Positions 1 to 8,423 are shown, counted from the stretch's first letter. The stretch: 64,000 nucleotides of DNA from Streptomyces sp. NBC_00464 (GCF_036013915.1 NZ_CP107899.1:4216001-4280000); one strand, 5' to 3'. The notes: generated by a model not told the origin, from the sequence alone. Program-made: numbers and translations.

Positions 1-210
1 CTGTCGCAGGTCTTCTCCATGACCGCGGCAGCACTGGGACTGGGTGCGGCGTTGACCGGTGCCTTCCGTGATGACGAAGTCGAGGAACTCTGCAAGCTGG
101 ACCAGGTCGACGAGTTCCCAACTTTCTTCATGGCCTGCGGCGTACCTGTTCTGCAGGACGACGGCATGCCTATTCGCTACACGGCACCCCGCCGTCCCTC
201 GAAGCAGTAG
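1..210 (+). CDS. C-terminal part of a SagB-type nitroreductase-fold dehydrogenase (gene starts before the window)
   Basis: The reading frame is open from the first base and ends at TAG 208-210, leaving 69 residues. They contain AAALGLGAALTGAF followed by DDEVEELCKLD and a final hydrophobic strand. This order resembles the last helix and strand of FMN-dependent SagB/ThcOx-type oxidoreductases, where the small-residue helix precedes a GAF/DD segment and a D.DE.P stretch. Family members oxidise azolines in ribosomal peptides or perform other flavin redox steps. Only the tail is visible, so no active-site residue can be checked. The MFS gene starts 18 bases downstream, which suggests one operon. 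Another nitroreductase subfamily is possible. Confidence 0.55.
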   Translation: MSQVFSMTAAALGLGAALTGAFRDDEVEELCKLDQVDEFPTFFMACGVPVLQDDGMPIRYTAPRRPSKQ

Positions 211-228
211 AAAACGAAAGCAGCAGAC

Positions 229-1503
229 GTGGCCGCCGGCAAGTACTCCCTCCTCCCGCTGAAGCACGCGGCTTTCAAGAACGTCGCGGTCGGCCGCTTC
301 ATCAGCTTTCTAGGGAACGGGATCGCGCCTGTCGCGCTGGCCTTTGCCGTGCTCGACCTCACCGGCTCAGCAGCGCAACTCGGGCTTTTGGTCGCCGTGC
401 GTGCCCTTGCCAGCACAGTCGTCATGCTCTACGGCGGTGTGCTGGCGGACAGGATGCCGCGGGCCCTCCTCATGCAAGGTTCAGCACTGGCGGCCGGAGG
501 CGTCCAAGCCGCAGCCGGCATCTCCGTCGTCTGCGGCTTCTGCTCGATGCCACTGCTGACCACCCTGGCTGCCTTGAGTGGTGCCCTCTCAGCCCTGGCG
601 ATGCCCAGCAGTATGGCGGTCGTGGCACAGACCGTCCCGAAAGACCTGCTTCCGCAAGCCAATGCCCTGCTTCGCCTATCCACGAAGCTCGCCCTTGTCA
701 TCGGTTCGTCCGTTGGTGGCCTCCTCGTGGCAGCCTGTGGTTCCGGCTGGGGTCTGATCGTGGACGCCGCCACCTATGTTCTTGCCGCTTACCTCTTCAG
801 CCGGGTGAAAGCATCGGGTCCGGTCAAGCTCCCCAAGCGAGGCACACTCGTATCGGACCTGCGCGAAGGGTGGTCCGAATTCGTCTCACACACCTGGCTG
901 TGGATCGTCGTCCTGCAGGCCACCATCTGGCAGGCCGTGTGGGCGGGCGCAATCCAGGTCATCGGCCCCCTCATCGCCGTGAACCACATCGGCGAGGCGG
1001 CCTGGGGATTTGTCCTAGCCTCCTACGCTGCGGGAACCATTGTCGGCGGCTTGGTCGCCCTGCGCTGGAGACCCGAACGGGGAGTGGCGACAGGCGTCGC
1101 CATGACGGCAGTCAGCGGAGTCCTTCCTCTCACACTCGCCTTCAGCAGCCACCCGCCGGTGCTGATAGCCGCCGGCTTTCTCGCCGGCCTGTCGATGGAA
1201 CAGGTCATGGTCGCCTCGAGCACGGCTGTTCAAAGCACCATCCCCCCAGCAAGGCTCGCCCGTGTCGCCTCGTTCCAGATCATCGGATCCTCGGCTGCGG
1301 TCCCTCTCGGGCAAGCACTCGCCGGACCACTGGCGAACAGCGTGGGAACGCGAAACCTTCTCATCGGCGGTGGGCTGATCATCGTCCTGGCCGCAACCTG
1401 CTCAGTCTCCAGCCGCAGCGTACGAGATGTGCGTACCACCCAAAGGCGGCAGGCAGTACCGGCGACCGTCAATGACAAGCCAGCCACCGAGAGGACACCA
1501 TGA
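229..1503 (+). CDS. MFS transporter, EntS-like exporter
   Basis: A 424-residue polytopic membrane protein starting at GTG, with about 12 hydrophobic segments. The loop after TM2 reads GGVLADRMPR (residues about 69-78), the MFS motif A form. The subgroup resembles drug and siderophore exporters of the EntS/DUF894 kind, which use the proton gradient; the substrate cannot be read from sequence. There is no strong ribosome binding site in front of the GTG, and translation may be coupled to the upstream SagB-like gene. The stop overlaps the start of the GNAT gene by 4 bases (ATGA), so the three genes are probably co-transcribed. An exporter beside a SagB-like enzyme suggests a small natural-product locus whose rest lies to the left. 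Confidence 0.85.
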   Translation: MAAGKYSLLPLKHAAFKNVAVGRFISFLGNGIAPVALAFAVLDLTGSAAQLGLLVAVRALASTVVMLYGGVLADRMPRALLMQGSALAAGGVQAAAGISVVCGFCSMPLLTTLAALSGALSALAMPSSMAVVAQTVPKDLLPQANALLRLSTKLALVIGSSVGGLLVAACGSGWGLIVDAATYVLAAYLFSRVKASGPVKLPKRGTLVSDLREGWSEFVSHTWLWIVVLQATIWQAVWAGAIQVIGPLIAVNHIGEAAWGFVLASYAAGTIVGGLVALRWRPERGVATGVAMTAVSGVLPLTLAFSSHPPVLIAAGFLAGLSMEQVMVASSTAVQSTIPPARLARVASFQIIGSSAAVPLGQALAGPLANSVGTRNLLIGGGLIIVLAATCSVSSRSVRDVRTTQRRQAVPATVNDKPATERTP

Positions 1504-2003
1504 CTGGCAACACCACTGGGCTCATCCTGATCCCGATGACGCTGCAGGACTACAGCGTCTATGTCCCTTACGTCGTCGCGGACTACGCAACCCGCACCAT
1601 GGCCGCAGGTGTGGTGTCCCTCGAAGACGCGGAGGCCCGCGCCCACAAGGAGTTTTCCAGGCTCCTCCCCAACGGACTCGACACACCCGACAACATGCTC
1701 TGCACGATCGGCGTGGAAGAAGAAGAGAATCCCGTCGGGCGGCTCTGGTACGCGCTCCGCGGCGCGGGCGAAAGCCGCTATGCCATGATCCTCAATGTGG
1801 AAGTGGACGTTGAGTACCGCGGCCGTGGGTACGGCAAGGCAGTCATGCAGGCATGTGCGGTATCTGCTCGCGCACAGGGGGCCAGGAACCTGAGGATCAA
1901 CCTGCTGGGCGAAGACATCGGCAACAAGAAGCTGTACGAGGCTCTCGGCATGACCGAGATGAGTGTGCTGATGAACTGGAACCTCACCACGGCCGACTCC
2001 TGA
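1500..2003 (+). CDS. GNAT family N-acetyltransferase
   Basis: A 167-residue protein with the acetyl-CoA pyrophosphate-binding motif EYRGRGYGKAVM at residues 105-116 (Q/R-x-x-G-x-G/A type), followed by the usual helix and an N.KLYEALGM segment typical of GNAT C-termini. It probably transfers an acetyl group from acetyl-CoA to an amine; the substrate is unknown. The ATG overlaps the MFS stop codon as ATGA, so translation is likely coupled. Within the accessory left end it could modify or detoxify whatever the neighbouring exporter handles. The family call is firm; the role is inferred only from context. Confidence 0.85.
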   Translation: MTGNTTGLILIPMTLQDYSVYVPYVVADYATRTMAAGVVSLEDAEARAHKEFSRLLPNGLDTPDNMLCTIGVEEEENPVGRLWYALRGAGESRYAMILNVEVDVEYRGRGYGKAVMQACAVSARAQGARNLRINLLGEDIGNKKLYEALGMTEMSVLMNWNLTTADS

Positions 2004-2142
2004 CCGGCTTTGTTCACCTTCTCGTGGACACAGCCGCCGAGACGGGCTCATCGATCCACGCAAGGCAGCCATTTGAGGTTCCCCAGAGATGCCGAGGTGG
2101 GTGACAGAGGGGCAGATGGGTCCTATGAGAGGAACATCGACT

Positions 2143-2432
2143 ATGGCTGCCCCCAGGAAGTACTCGCTGGAGTTGCGTGAGCGTGCGGTGCGGATGTATC
2201 GCACTTCGGATCCGAAACCGCAGATCAAGAACTCGCCGTCGACCTCGGCGTCCACCCCGAGGCTCTGCGTGGCTGGATTCGGCGGCCGAGGCGGATGCCG
2301 GAGCGTGATGACCGGCTGAGCACCGACGAACACGCCGAGTTGGTGGCCCTGCACAAGGAGAAGATCACCTGGTCGGTGAGAGGGAAGAAACTCGCTCGGC
2401 TTCCGACTTGGCCTTGCCCCAAGGGATTCTGA
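2143..2432 (+). pseudogene. Decayed IS3-family transposase OrfA fragment
   Basis: From ATG 2143 the frame reads MAAPRKYSLELRERAVRMYR, the standard start of IS3-type OrfA helix-turn-helix proteins. After about residue 29 the family continuation (LAVDLGVHPEALRGWIRR) is found only in another frame, from about 2232. A compensating pair of indels near 2288-2310 scrambles the next few residues before ERDDRLSTDEHAELVAL returns. The end (up to the TGA at 2430-2432) no longer resembles the leucine-zipper part of OrfA. No OrfB (DDE integrase) is present and no terminal repeats were recognised. This is a dead relic marking past insertion in this stretch. Confidence 0.75.
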
Positions 2433-2547
2433 CGCCAAGCCGGTGTGCGGCACCGGGTGGGTTCCGCTCAGCGGGATCGTGCGGGGAGACGCCGCCGGCT
2501 GCGGATAATCTCCCGCCGTCAACGGACTGTCGAAGGTGGTCTCACCC

Positions 2548-3410
2548 ATGAAGTTCACGATCGCGATGGCCATGATTCCGCTGGACCAGCTCGTCCCGCT
2601 GGCGAGGACGGCCGAGGAGTGCGCATTTTCTGCCGTAGCGCTGCCGGACTCGGTGTTCTTCTCGGAGCGTGCCGCGGCGGAGACCCCTATACGTCCGACG
2701 GGCGGCGGATGTGGAACGAGGAGACTCCGTTCGACGACCCGCTGATCGCAGCCGCCGCGATGGGTGCCGTCACCGAGTCCCTCGTCTTCCGGACGAACGT
2801 GCTGAAGCTCGGCTCCCGTAACCCGCTGCTGCTGGCCAGGCAGGTCGGCACGGTCGCGAACCTCACCCGAGGACGGTTCGAGCTGGGTGTCGGGGTCGGC
2901 TGGGCGCCCGAGGAGTTCGAGTGGTGCGGGGTGCCGTACCGGCGCAGGGGTGCGCGGGTCGACGAGATGATCGAGGTGATCAGACTCGTCCTCGGTGGTG
3001 GCATGGTCGAGTACCACGGCGAGTTCTACGACTTCGACAGGCTCCGGATGAGTCCCGCTCCACAGCGCGAGATCCCCATCGTCGTCGGCGGCCACACGGA
3101 GGCGGCGCTGCGGCGGGCGGCCCGGATCGGCGACGGGTGGACCTCGGCGCTGATGCCGTTCGACGAGTTGGTCACGACCGTGGCGCGACTGCACGAGCTG
3201 CGCGCGGAGTTCGGTACCGCCGACCGGCCGTTCGATATCCAGGCGTCCGGCGCCGACCGTCAGGGAGTCGACGGCTATGCGCAGTTGGAGGCCACGGGTG
3301 TCACCAACGCTACGGTGATGCCCTGGGCGATGAAGGGGCTGGCGATGGACTGCCCGGTGGAGGCGAAGCAGGACGCCCTCAGGGAGTTCGCGGCCGAGTA
3401 CATGGGGTGA
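2548..3410 (+). pseudogene. LLM-class flavin-dependent oxidoreductase with one frameshift
   Basis: A luciferase-like (F420/FMN) monooxygenase-type protein of about 287 residues, the usual length, but in two frames. The first runs from ATG 2548 (MKFTIAMAMIPLDQLVPLAR) to about 2685. From about 2688 the other frame continues with YTSDGRRMWNEETPFDDP and runs to the TGA at 3408-3410, with family motifs FRTNVLKLGSRNPLLLARQ, LTRGRFELGVGVGW and PIVVGGHTEAALRRAARIGDGW. A single missing base in the run of Cs at 2684-2687 explains both halves. It is either a recent pseudogene or an assembly error: the remaining 720 bases of coding sequence are intact. If functional, it would oxidise a small molecule with reduced flavin or F420. 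Confidence 0.8.
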
Positions 3411-3505
3411 TCCGGGACGGCCGCGGTCCGGCGCTTCCGTCGGGCCGCGGGGCACCCGTACGTCCGGCGTGGGAGACACGCCGGACGCGGAGACGGAACC
3501 CGTAG

Positions 3506-3606
3506 TCAGTCCGACCCTTCGGCCGCATCCGGTCCGGTGATGCCCCGGGTGAGCGCGTCGGCGGTGAAGGCGATGAGGTCCGACGGATCGCCGGTGCGGG
3601 GCCCAG
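3506..3606 (-). pseudogene. C-terminal remnant of a TetR-family regulator
   Basis: On the minus strand the frame ending at 3506 reads DPSDLIAFTADALTRGITGP, which resembles the final helix of Streptomyces TetR-family regulators. The same frame upstream (3607 onward) does not continue any TetR domain; it is antisense to the DUF1214 remnant. No helix-turn-helix is present. This looks like the last 30 or so codons of a gene whose body was deleted at a junction near 3607, where the DUF1214 fragment begins on the opposite strand. The assignment rests on a short stretch. Confidence 0.45.
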
Positions 3607-3632
3607 TTGTTGGCCGCAAGTTCCGGCCGCGG

Positions 3633-4024
3633 GCCAACGAAATCGTGGACTGGGGCCAGGACTTCTTCCAGAACGCCGGTGGCGATCCGACGATCTTCCA
3701 CTCCACGGGTACTGGAAGCTCGCGCAGGATGAGGCGTGGGTGATCGAGACCGAGGTGCCGGACTGCGAATACTTCAACTTCGTACTGCAGAACTTCTGGG
3801 TGGAGTCCCTCGATTACCACCGCACCAACATCTACATCAACGACCACACGGCCGAACTCAACGACGACGGCACCCTGACCATCGTGGTGGCGGTGAAGGA
3901 CCCGGGCCACGGCAACTGGATCGACACCGACGGACACCGTGAGGGCACCTTCGCGATGCGCTGGATCAAGGCCGACTCGCACCCGATCCCGACGTCGAAG
4001 GTCGTGAAGGTCATCGACGAGTAG
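3633..4024 (+). pseudogene. DUF1214-domain protein remnant, truncated and frameshifted
   Basis: From about 3633 one frame gives ANEIVDWGQDFFQNAGGDP and continues to FHSTG at about 3709. One frame over, YWKLAQDEAWVIETEVPDCE continues, followed by YFNFVLQNFWVESLDY and, near the end, DPGHGNWIDTDGHREGTFAMRW. The last block is the characteristic C-terminus of DUF1214 proteins (P.GNW.DT.GH..GT). A single lost base at 3708-3710 separates the two frames, and the N-terminal two thirds of the protein are missing. The open frame from GTG 3740 to 4024 could in principle give a 94-residue peptide but is only the family tail. DUF1214 proteins have no settled function. Confidence 0.7.
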
Positions 4025-4076
4025 GTCCTGCGGGCGCGGGGAGGAAGAGCCCTCCGGGTGCGGTCCGGGCGGCGGG

Positions 4077-4865
4077 TCAGGCCGATCCGCCGTTGCTCTT
4101 CAGCAGCTGGCCGTTGACCCACTGGCCCTGCGGCGAGCAGAGGAAGTCCACCAGGTGCGCGGTGTCCTGCGGGGTGCCGAGCCGGCCAAGCGGGGTGTCG
4201 CGTACGAGGATCGGGGACAGCTCCTCGTCGATCCATCCGGTGTCCACGGGCCCCGGGTTGATGACGTTGGCCGTGATCCCCAGGTGCGCCAGCTCGTGGG
4301 CGGCGGCCAGGGTGATGCGGTCCAGGGCGCCCTTGCTTGCGCCGTACGGGACGTTGCCGGCCGTGTGGTCGCTGGTGAGGGCGACGATCCGGCCGGACCC
4401 GGGTGCGGCACGGAAGCGGAGCCCGTACTCCCGGATCAGCAGCCAGGTGGCGCGGGCGTTTACGGCGAAGTGCCGGTCGAAGCTCTCGACGGTGGTGTCG
4501 AGGAGGCCGGAGTCGACCGACTCGGCATGGCTCAGGACGAGCGCGGTGACCGGCCCGATCCGGCGTTCGGCCTCGTCGAAGATGCGGGCCGGGGCGTCGG
4601 GGTCGACCAGGTCGGCCTCGATCGCGGCCGTGCGCGCGCCCCGGCCGACGAGGGATTCCGTGATGGCCTCGGACGCGCCCTGCTCCACGCCCCAGGCCAT
4701 GCGCCGGTCGTACGGCGTCCAGTAGGTGAAGGCGATGTCCCAGCCGGAGGAGGCCAGTTGGCGGGCGATGCCCGCGCCGATGCCGATCGTGCGGCCGACG
4801 CCGGTGATGAGCGCGAGGGGGCGGGGCGGCACGGCGGGCTGAGTGCTCTGTTCGGCTGTGGTCAC
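4077..4865 (-). CDS. SDR family oxidoreductase
   Basis: A 262-residue short-chain dehydrogenase/reductase. The dinucleotide-binding turn is TGVGRTIGIG (residues 21-30) and the catalytic pair is YGASK (Tyr174, Lys178), with a candidate Ser165 in ALTSD. The Ser-Tyr spacing is shorter than usual and the NNAG motif is replaced by LSHAE, so this is a divergent SDR close to FabG-like proteins. It would reduce a carbonyl or oxidise an alcohol with NAD(P)H. The C-terminus ends QWVNGQLLKSNGG, the form usual in bacterial SDRs. It is intact although genes on both sides are decayed. Substrate unknown. Confidence 0.85.
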   Translation of the reverse strand: MTTAEQSTQPAVPPRPLALITGVGRTIGIGAGIARQLASSGWDIAFTYWTPYDRRMAWGVEQGASEAITESLVGRGARTAAIEADLVDPDAPARIFDEAERRIGPVTALVLSHAESVDSGLLDTTVESFDRHFAVNARATWLLIREYGLRFRAAPGSGRIVALTSDHTAGNVPYGASKGALDRITLAAAHELAHLGITANVINPGPVDTGWIDEELSPILVRDTPLGRLGTPQDTAHLVDFLCSPQGQWVNGQLLKSNGGSA

Positions 4866-4995
4866 AGCGTGGAATCCTGCGTCATGGGTGCGCGTCCCGG
4901 CAATGCATTTGGAATGCCGGGGTGGCGGGGTGGCGGGGCGTCAGGAAGCCGTGGATGCCCTGCGGCGCAGCAGGGCGGCGCGCACTTGCGACGCC

Positions 4996-5190
4996 TCAGC
5001 CCCGCAGGTACGCCGGCACCCGGCGGTTCGTGGTGTCGTCCAGCGACAGGTCGAGCGTGCCGAGGATGCTGCCGAAGTGCTCCTGGCCGTGGTCTTCGCG
5101 GTGCTGCCCGCCTCGCTCGCGATGCGCACCAGGCCGGTCGAAATCGCCGGTGCGCGTGCGTAGTTCGGGTGGTCCGGCAGGCAGGGACTC
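4996..5190 (-). pseudogene. Unidentified C-terminal remnant with an internal frameshift
   Basis: The 323 bases between the SDR and the kinase-like gene hold a minus-strand stretch that looks like former coding sequence. One frame reads DHPNYARAPAISTGLVRIAS and continues EAGSTAKTTA. From about 5082 a second frame reads EHFGSILGTLDLSLDDTTNR and ends RVPAYLRG before the TGA at 4996-4998. Restoring one base near 5080-5086 joins them into one protein-like tail. No start codon with a ribosome binding site is present and the family was not recognised. This is the same kind of one-base lesion as in the neighbouring remnants. The rest of this gap shows nothing else. Confidence 0.35.
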
Positions 5191-5869
5191 AGCGTGAGAG
5201 TGAGGCGACCAGGGCCTCCGCATCGCCGATGAGTTCCAGTTCGGCCGGGCTCATCGTCGGATTGACCGCGCGGCGGGCCGCCGCGTCGGCGAGGTGGCGG
5301 GCCGGGATGCCGCCGTCCGCCGCGAGGCGCGGCATCAGCGCGGTGAGCAGCTCGCGTCCGCCGTCCGCCGCCGGGTTGTCCGGATCGACCGCCACCTGGG
5401 CCAGCATCAGCGCCGACATGGCCCGGTCCAGGGCGGGCGGGCCCTCCTCGGTGTTGCTCCAGTCGATCACCACCGGGCCGTCGGCCGTCAGGATCACGTT
5501 GTCCGGATGCAGGTCGAGGTGGAGGATCCGGTCCTCGGGATCCGGCGAGAGCCGGGCCGGGACGGTGTGCAGTTCGGCGAGCAGACGGGCGAGCAGGGCG
5601 GAGCCGTCGGCGGCGTCGATGTCGCCGCTGAGCAGGGACTCCAGCATGGTGGGACCGGTCAGCCGCTGCAGGACCAGATCGCCGGGTCCGGCCGACGGGG
5701 GCTGCGGGCCGAGCCGGGGCACCGGGTACCCCGAGGCCGATAGGTAGGACATGACAGGCAGTTCGGGGGCGGCGTCCAGCCCGCAACGGTAGCGGCGCAG
5801 GACCCATGCCTCGTCCAGTTCGTATACGTCGGCGTCACGTCCACTGCCCAGCAACTGGCCTATTCGCAT
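5189..5869 (-). CDS. Aminoglycoside phosphotransferase-like kinase
   Basis: A 226-residue protein of the APH/choline-kinase fold. The glycine-rich start GSGRDADVYEL (residues 8-18), the catalytic loop HLDLHPDN (residues 117-124, Asp119 and Asn124) and the metal site VIDWSN (Asp136) are all present. At 226 residues it is compact; the C-terminal helical lobe is shorter than in true aminoglycoside kinases. It probably phosphorylates a small hydroxylated molecule with ATP; resistance to an antibiotic cannot be claimed. Start ATG at 5869. Upstream lies the divergent protease gene, with about 175 bases between the two starts. Confidence 0.8.
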   Translation of the reverse strand: MRIGQLLGSGRDADVYELDEAWVLRRYRCGLDAAPELPVMSYLSASGYPVPRLGPQPPSAGPGDLVLQRLTGPTMLESLLSGDIDAADGSALLARLLAELHTVPARLSPDPEDRILHLDLHPDNVILTADGPVVIDWSNTEEGPPALDRAMSALMLAQVAVDPDNPAADGGRELLTALMPRLAADGGIPARHLADAAARRAVNPTMSPAELELIGDAEALVASLSR

Positions 5870-6045
5870 GGGTGGAATCTACTCGTGACGGGCGCCCACG
5901 GGGAGACCGTTCGTGCGTGTCTCCCTGTATCGCCGCCGGTCACGACAGCCCCATAACGCGATGCGATGGGGTGGACGGGATCTCCTGGAGGTGATGTGTA
6001 CGCGGCTACGTTGACGGCAATTCCCCCGAATCCAAGGAGAGTTCC

Positions 6046-7416
6046 ATGGAGAGATCCATGCTCCGCAGGCGTGCACTGGCCGCGTGTGCCGCCACCGTGG
6101 CCGTCGGCGCGCTCGGGCTGGCCGGACTGACCGGCACCGCGTCCGCCGATCCTTCCCCCCGCCTGCCCGCCGCCGGGGCGGAGCAGCTTTCGCCCGGCCT
6201 GCTGAAGGCCATGCAGCGCGATCTCGGACTCACCGCCGACCAGGCGGGCGAACGGATCGGCAACGAGTCCCGTGCGGTGGCCGTGGCCGCCGGGCTGCAG
6301 GGTTCACTCGGCCATGGCTTCGCCGGGGCCCGGGTGAGCGGCGAGACGGCGGAGTTGACCGTCGCCACGACCGACGCGGCGGACACCGGCCGGATCGCGG
6401 AGGCCGGCGCCAGGCCCGTCGTCGTCGACCACAGCCTGGCCGAACTCACCGCCGCCAAGGCCGCCCTCGACCGGGTGGCGTTGCGCAGGGCGCCGAAGGA
6501 CGTGCCCGCCTGGTACGTCGATGTCGCCACCAATCGCGTGGTCGTGCAGGCCGGCCGGGGCGCCGCCGCCGAGACCTTCCTCGCCGCGGCCGGTGTCGCC
6601 CACGATCTGGTGACGATCGTTCAATCCATGGACGTGCCACGGACGTTCGCCGATCTGCGCGGCGGTGACGCGTACTACATGAACGGTTCCGGGCGCTGCT
6701 CCATCGGCTTCCCCGTCAAGCGCGGCACCCAGGGCGGCTTCGTCAGCGCCGGGCACTGCGGAACCCCGGGTGTCAGCACGAGCGGTTACAACCAGCAGGC
6801 CCAGGGCTCCTTCCAGGGCTCCACCTTCCCCGGCCGCGACTACTCCTGGGTCGCCGCGAACACCAGCTGGACCCCGCGCCCGCTCGTGAACGGCTACGGC
6901 AACGGCGATGTGACGGTCACCGGGTCGACCGAGGCGCTGGAGGGGTCGTCGGTCTGCCGCTCCGGCTCCACGACCGGCTGGCACTGCGGCACGGTCCAGC
7001 AGCGCAACAGCAGCGTCACCTATCAGGAGGGCACCGTCTCCGGGGTGACCCGTACCAACGTATGTGCCGAACCGGGCGACTCCGGCGGCTCGTTCGTCTC
7101 CGGCAGCCAGGCCCAGGGCGTCACCTCCGGCGGCACCGGCAACTGCTCCCAGGGCGGTACGACGTACTTCCAGCCGGTGAACCCGGCGCTCCAGGCGTAC
7201 GGACTGAACCTGGTCACCAGCGGCACCCCGACCGATCCGCCGACCGACCCGACGGATCCGCCGACCGATCCGGGCGGAACCTGGACGGCCGGCACGGCAT
7301 ACGCCGCCGGTGACGTCGTGACCTACGGCTCCGGCAGTTACCGCTGCCTCCAGGGACACCTGGCACAGCCCGGCTGGACACCCCCGAACGTCCCCGCGCT
7401 CTGGCAGGCCCTGTAG
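6046..7416 (+). CDS. Secreted S1-family serine protease (streptogrisin-like) with C-terminal CBM5/12
   Basis: A 456-residue preproprotein. Residues 1-34 form a signal peptide (RRR, hydrophobic core, TASA|D). Residues about 36-200 are the alpha-lytic-type propeptide that folds and inhibits the enzyme. The protease domain begins near 205 and carries the triad His237 (SAGHCG), Asp265 (GRDYSW) and Ser346 (GDSGGS), with paired cysteines. A linker of TDPPTDP units (about 395-410) leads to a 45-residue chitin/cellulose-binding module with conserved aromatics (YRCLQGH, GWTPPNVPALW). A substrate-binding tail fits the streptogrisin C type, probably anchoring the enzyme on chitin- or cellulose-rich material. 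RBS AAGGAGAG lies before ATG 6046. The next gene carries almost the same tail. Confidence 0.93.
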   Translation: MERSMLRRRALAACAATVAVGALGLAGLTGTASADPSPRLPAAGAEQLSPGLLKAMQRDLGLTADQAGERIGNESRAVAVAAGLQGSLGHGFAGARVSGETAELTVATTDAADTGRIAEAGARPVVVDHSLAELTAAKAALDRVALRRAPKDVPAWYVDVATNRVVVQAGRGAAAETFLAAAGVAHDLVTIVQSMDVPRTFADLRGGDAYYMNGSGRCSIGFPVKRGTQGGFVSAGHCGTPGVSTSGYNQQAQGSFQGSTFPGRDYSWVAANTSWTPRPLVNGYGNGDVTVTGSTEALEGSSVCRSGSTTGWHCGTVQQRNSSVTYQEGTVSGVTRTNVCAEPGDSGGSFVSGSQAQGVTSGGTGNCSQGGTTYFQPVNPALQAYGLNLVTSGTPTDPPTDPTDPPTDPGGTWTAGTAYAAGDVVTYGSGSYRCLQGHLAQPGWTPPNVPALWQAL

Positions 7417-7464
7417 CCGGCCCGCTTCGCACGTGCCCTTCCCCACCACCCCGAGGAAGCAGCC

Positions 7465-8313
7465 ATGACCCCCGACCCGACTGCCGGATCCGCCGGTGAC
7501 CGGTCCATCAGCCGCAAGACCCTCCTCAAGGCCGCCCTGGTCGCGACCGCCGTCCCGCTGCTCGCCGGGGGCGGGGTCGCGCTGGCGCGGGACGCCGGTT
7601 CGGCCGGAGTGCCGCTCGCCCCGACGCCGGACTGCGACGACGGCGACGGCCCCACGCACGACCAGATGGAGGGCCCGTACTTCAAGCCCGACTCCCCGCT
7701 CCGCACCAGCCTGGTGACCGCCGGCACCCCCGGTGTCCCGCTCACGGTCAGCGGTTACGTCTTCGGCCGCGCGTGCCGGCCCGTCCCCGGAGTGCTGCTC
7801 GACTTCTGGCAGGCCGACACCAACGGCGCGTACGACATGAGCGGTTACGCCTTCCGAGGCCATCAGTTCACCGATCGGTCCGGCGCCTTCACGCTCACCA
7901 CGGTCGTGGCGGGGCTGTATCCCGGCCGCACCCGGCACATCCACGTGAAGGCCCAGGCACCCGGCTCGGGCATCCTCACCACACAGCTGTACTTCCCGGG
8001 CGAACCCCGCAACAACACCGACACCCTGTACGACCCGGCGCTCCTGATGAACGTCCGGTCCGTGGGCTCGGGGAAGGAGGGGACCTTCGACTTCGTCCTC
8101 GACGTCGCCCAGGACCCGACGGACCCGACCGATCCCCCGACGGACCCGACCGACCCGCCGACCGGGCCGGGTGGCAGCTGGGCCGTCGGGACGCTCTACA
8201 ACGCGGGCGACCGCGTCACGTACGGCGGGGGCACCTACCGCTGTCTGCAGGCTCACACCGCCCTGACCGGCTGGGAGCCGCCGAACGTCCCCGCGCTGTG
8301 GGAGCGCGGGTAG
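7465..8313 (+). CDS. Secreted intradiol ring-cleavage dioxygenase fused to CBM5/12
   Basis: A 282-residue protein. The N-terminus (SRKTLLKAALVATAVPLL) resembles a Tat-type or Sec signal, followed by the intradiol dioxygenase domain (residues about 60-215). Likely non-haem Fe(III) ligands are Tyr123 in NGAYDM (or Tyr128), Tyr152 in GLYPGR, and His158 and His160 in RHIHVK. A linker rich in DPTDPP precedes a binding module (232-282) ending GWEPPNVPALWERG. Intradiol enzymes normally act on catechols in the cytoplasm; a secreted CBM-bearing form was described in Streptomyces sp. SirexAA-E (SACTE_2871), linked to lignin-derived aromatics on biomass. Here it follows the CBM-tailed protease by 48 bases and ends before a strong hairpin. 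Confidence 0.92.
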   Translation: MTPDPTAGSAGDRSISRKTLLKAALVATAVPLLAGGGVALARDAGSAGVPLAPTPDCDDGDGPTHDQMEGPYFKPDSPLRTSLVTAGTPGVPLTVSGYVFGRACRPVPGVLLDFWQADTNGAYDMSGYAFRGHQFTDRSGAFTLTTVVAGLYPGRTRHIHVKAQAPGSGILTTQLYFPGEPRNNTDTLYDPALLMNVRSVGSGKEGTFDFVLDVAQDPTDPTDPPTDPTDPPTGPGGSWAVGTLYNAGDRVTYGGGTYRCLQAHTALTGWEPPNVPALWERG

Positions 8314-8343
8314 ACGGGCGGACAGGCGGGGTACCACCGCTGC

Positions 8344-8377
8344 GCGCACACCCCGGGTCTCCTCCCGGGGTGTGCGC
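8344..8377 (+). terminator. Strong hairpin after the dioxygenase gene
   Basis: A perfect 14-bp stem: GCGCACACCCCGGG at 8344-8357 pairs with 8364-8377 across a 6-base loop. It lies 31 bases after the dioxygenase stop and between convergent genes, so it can stop transcription from both sides. No U-tract follows, as is common in Streptomyces. Confidence 0.8.
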
Positions 8378-8423
8378 CGCGCCCGTCCCGTCGCGGGAGG
8401 GCTGAACAGGGTGACTGGTCAGG

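Noticed and set aside
1230..3701. An 823-codon minus-strand frame across the left end
   Set aside because: Antisense to the MFS, GNAT and LLM sequences, with low-complexity Arg/Gly/Pro composition and no domain.
7232..7285. Tandem DNA repeats in the protease linker as a separate repeat element
   Set aside because: They encode the TDPPTDP linker in frame and are explained by the protein.
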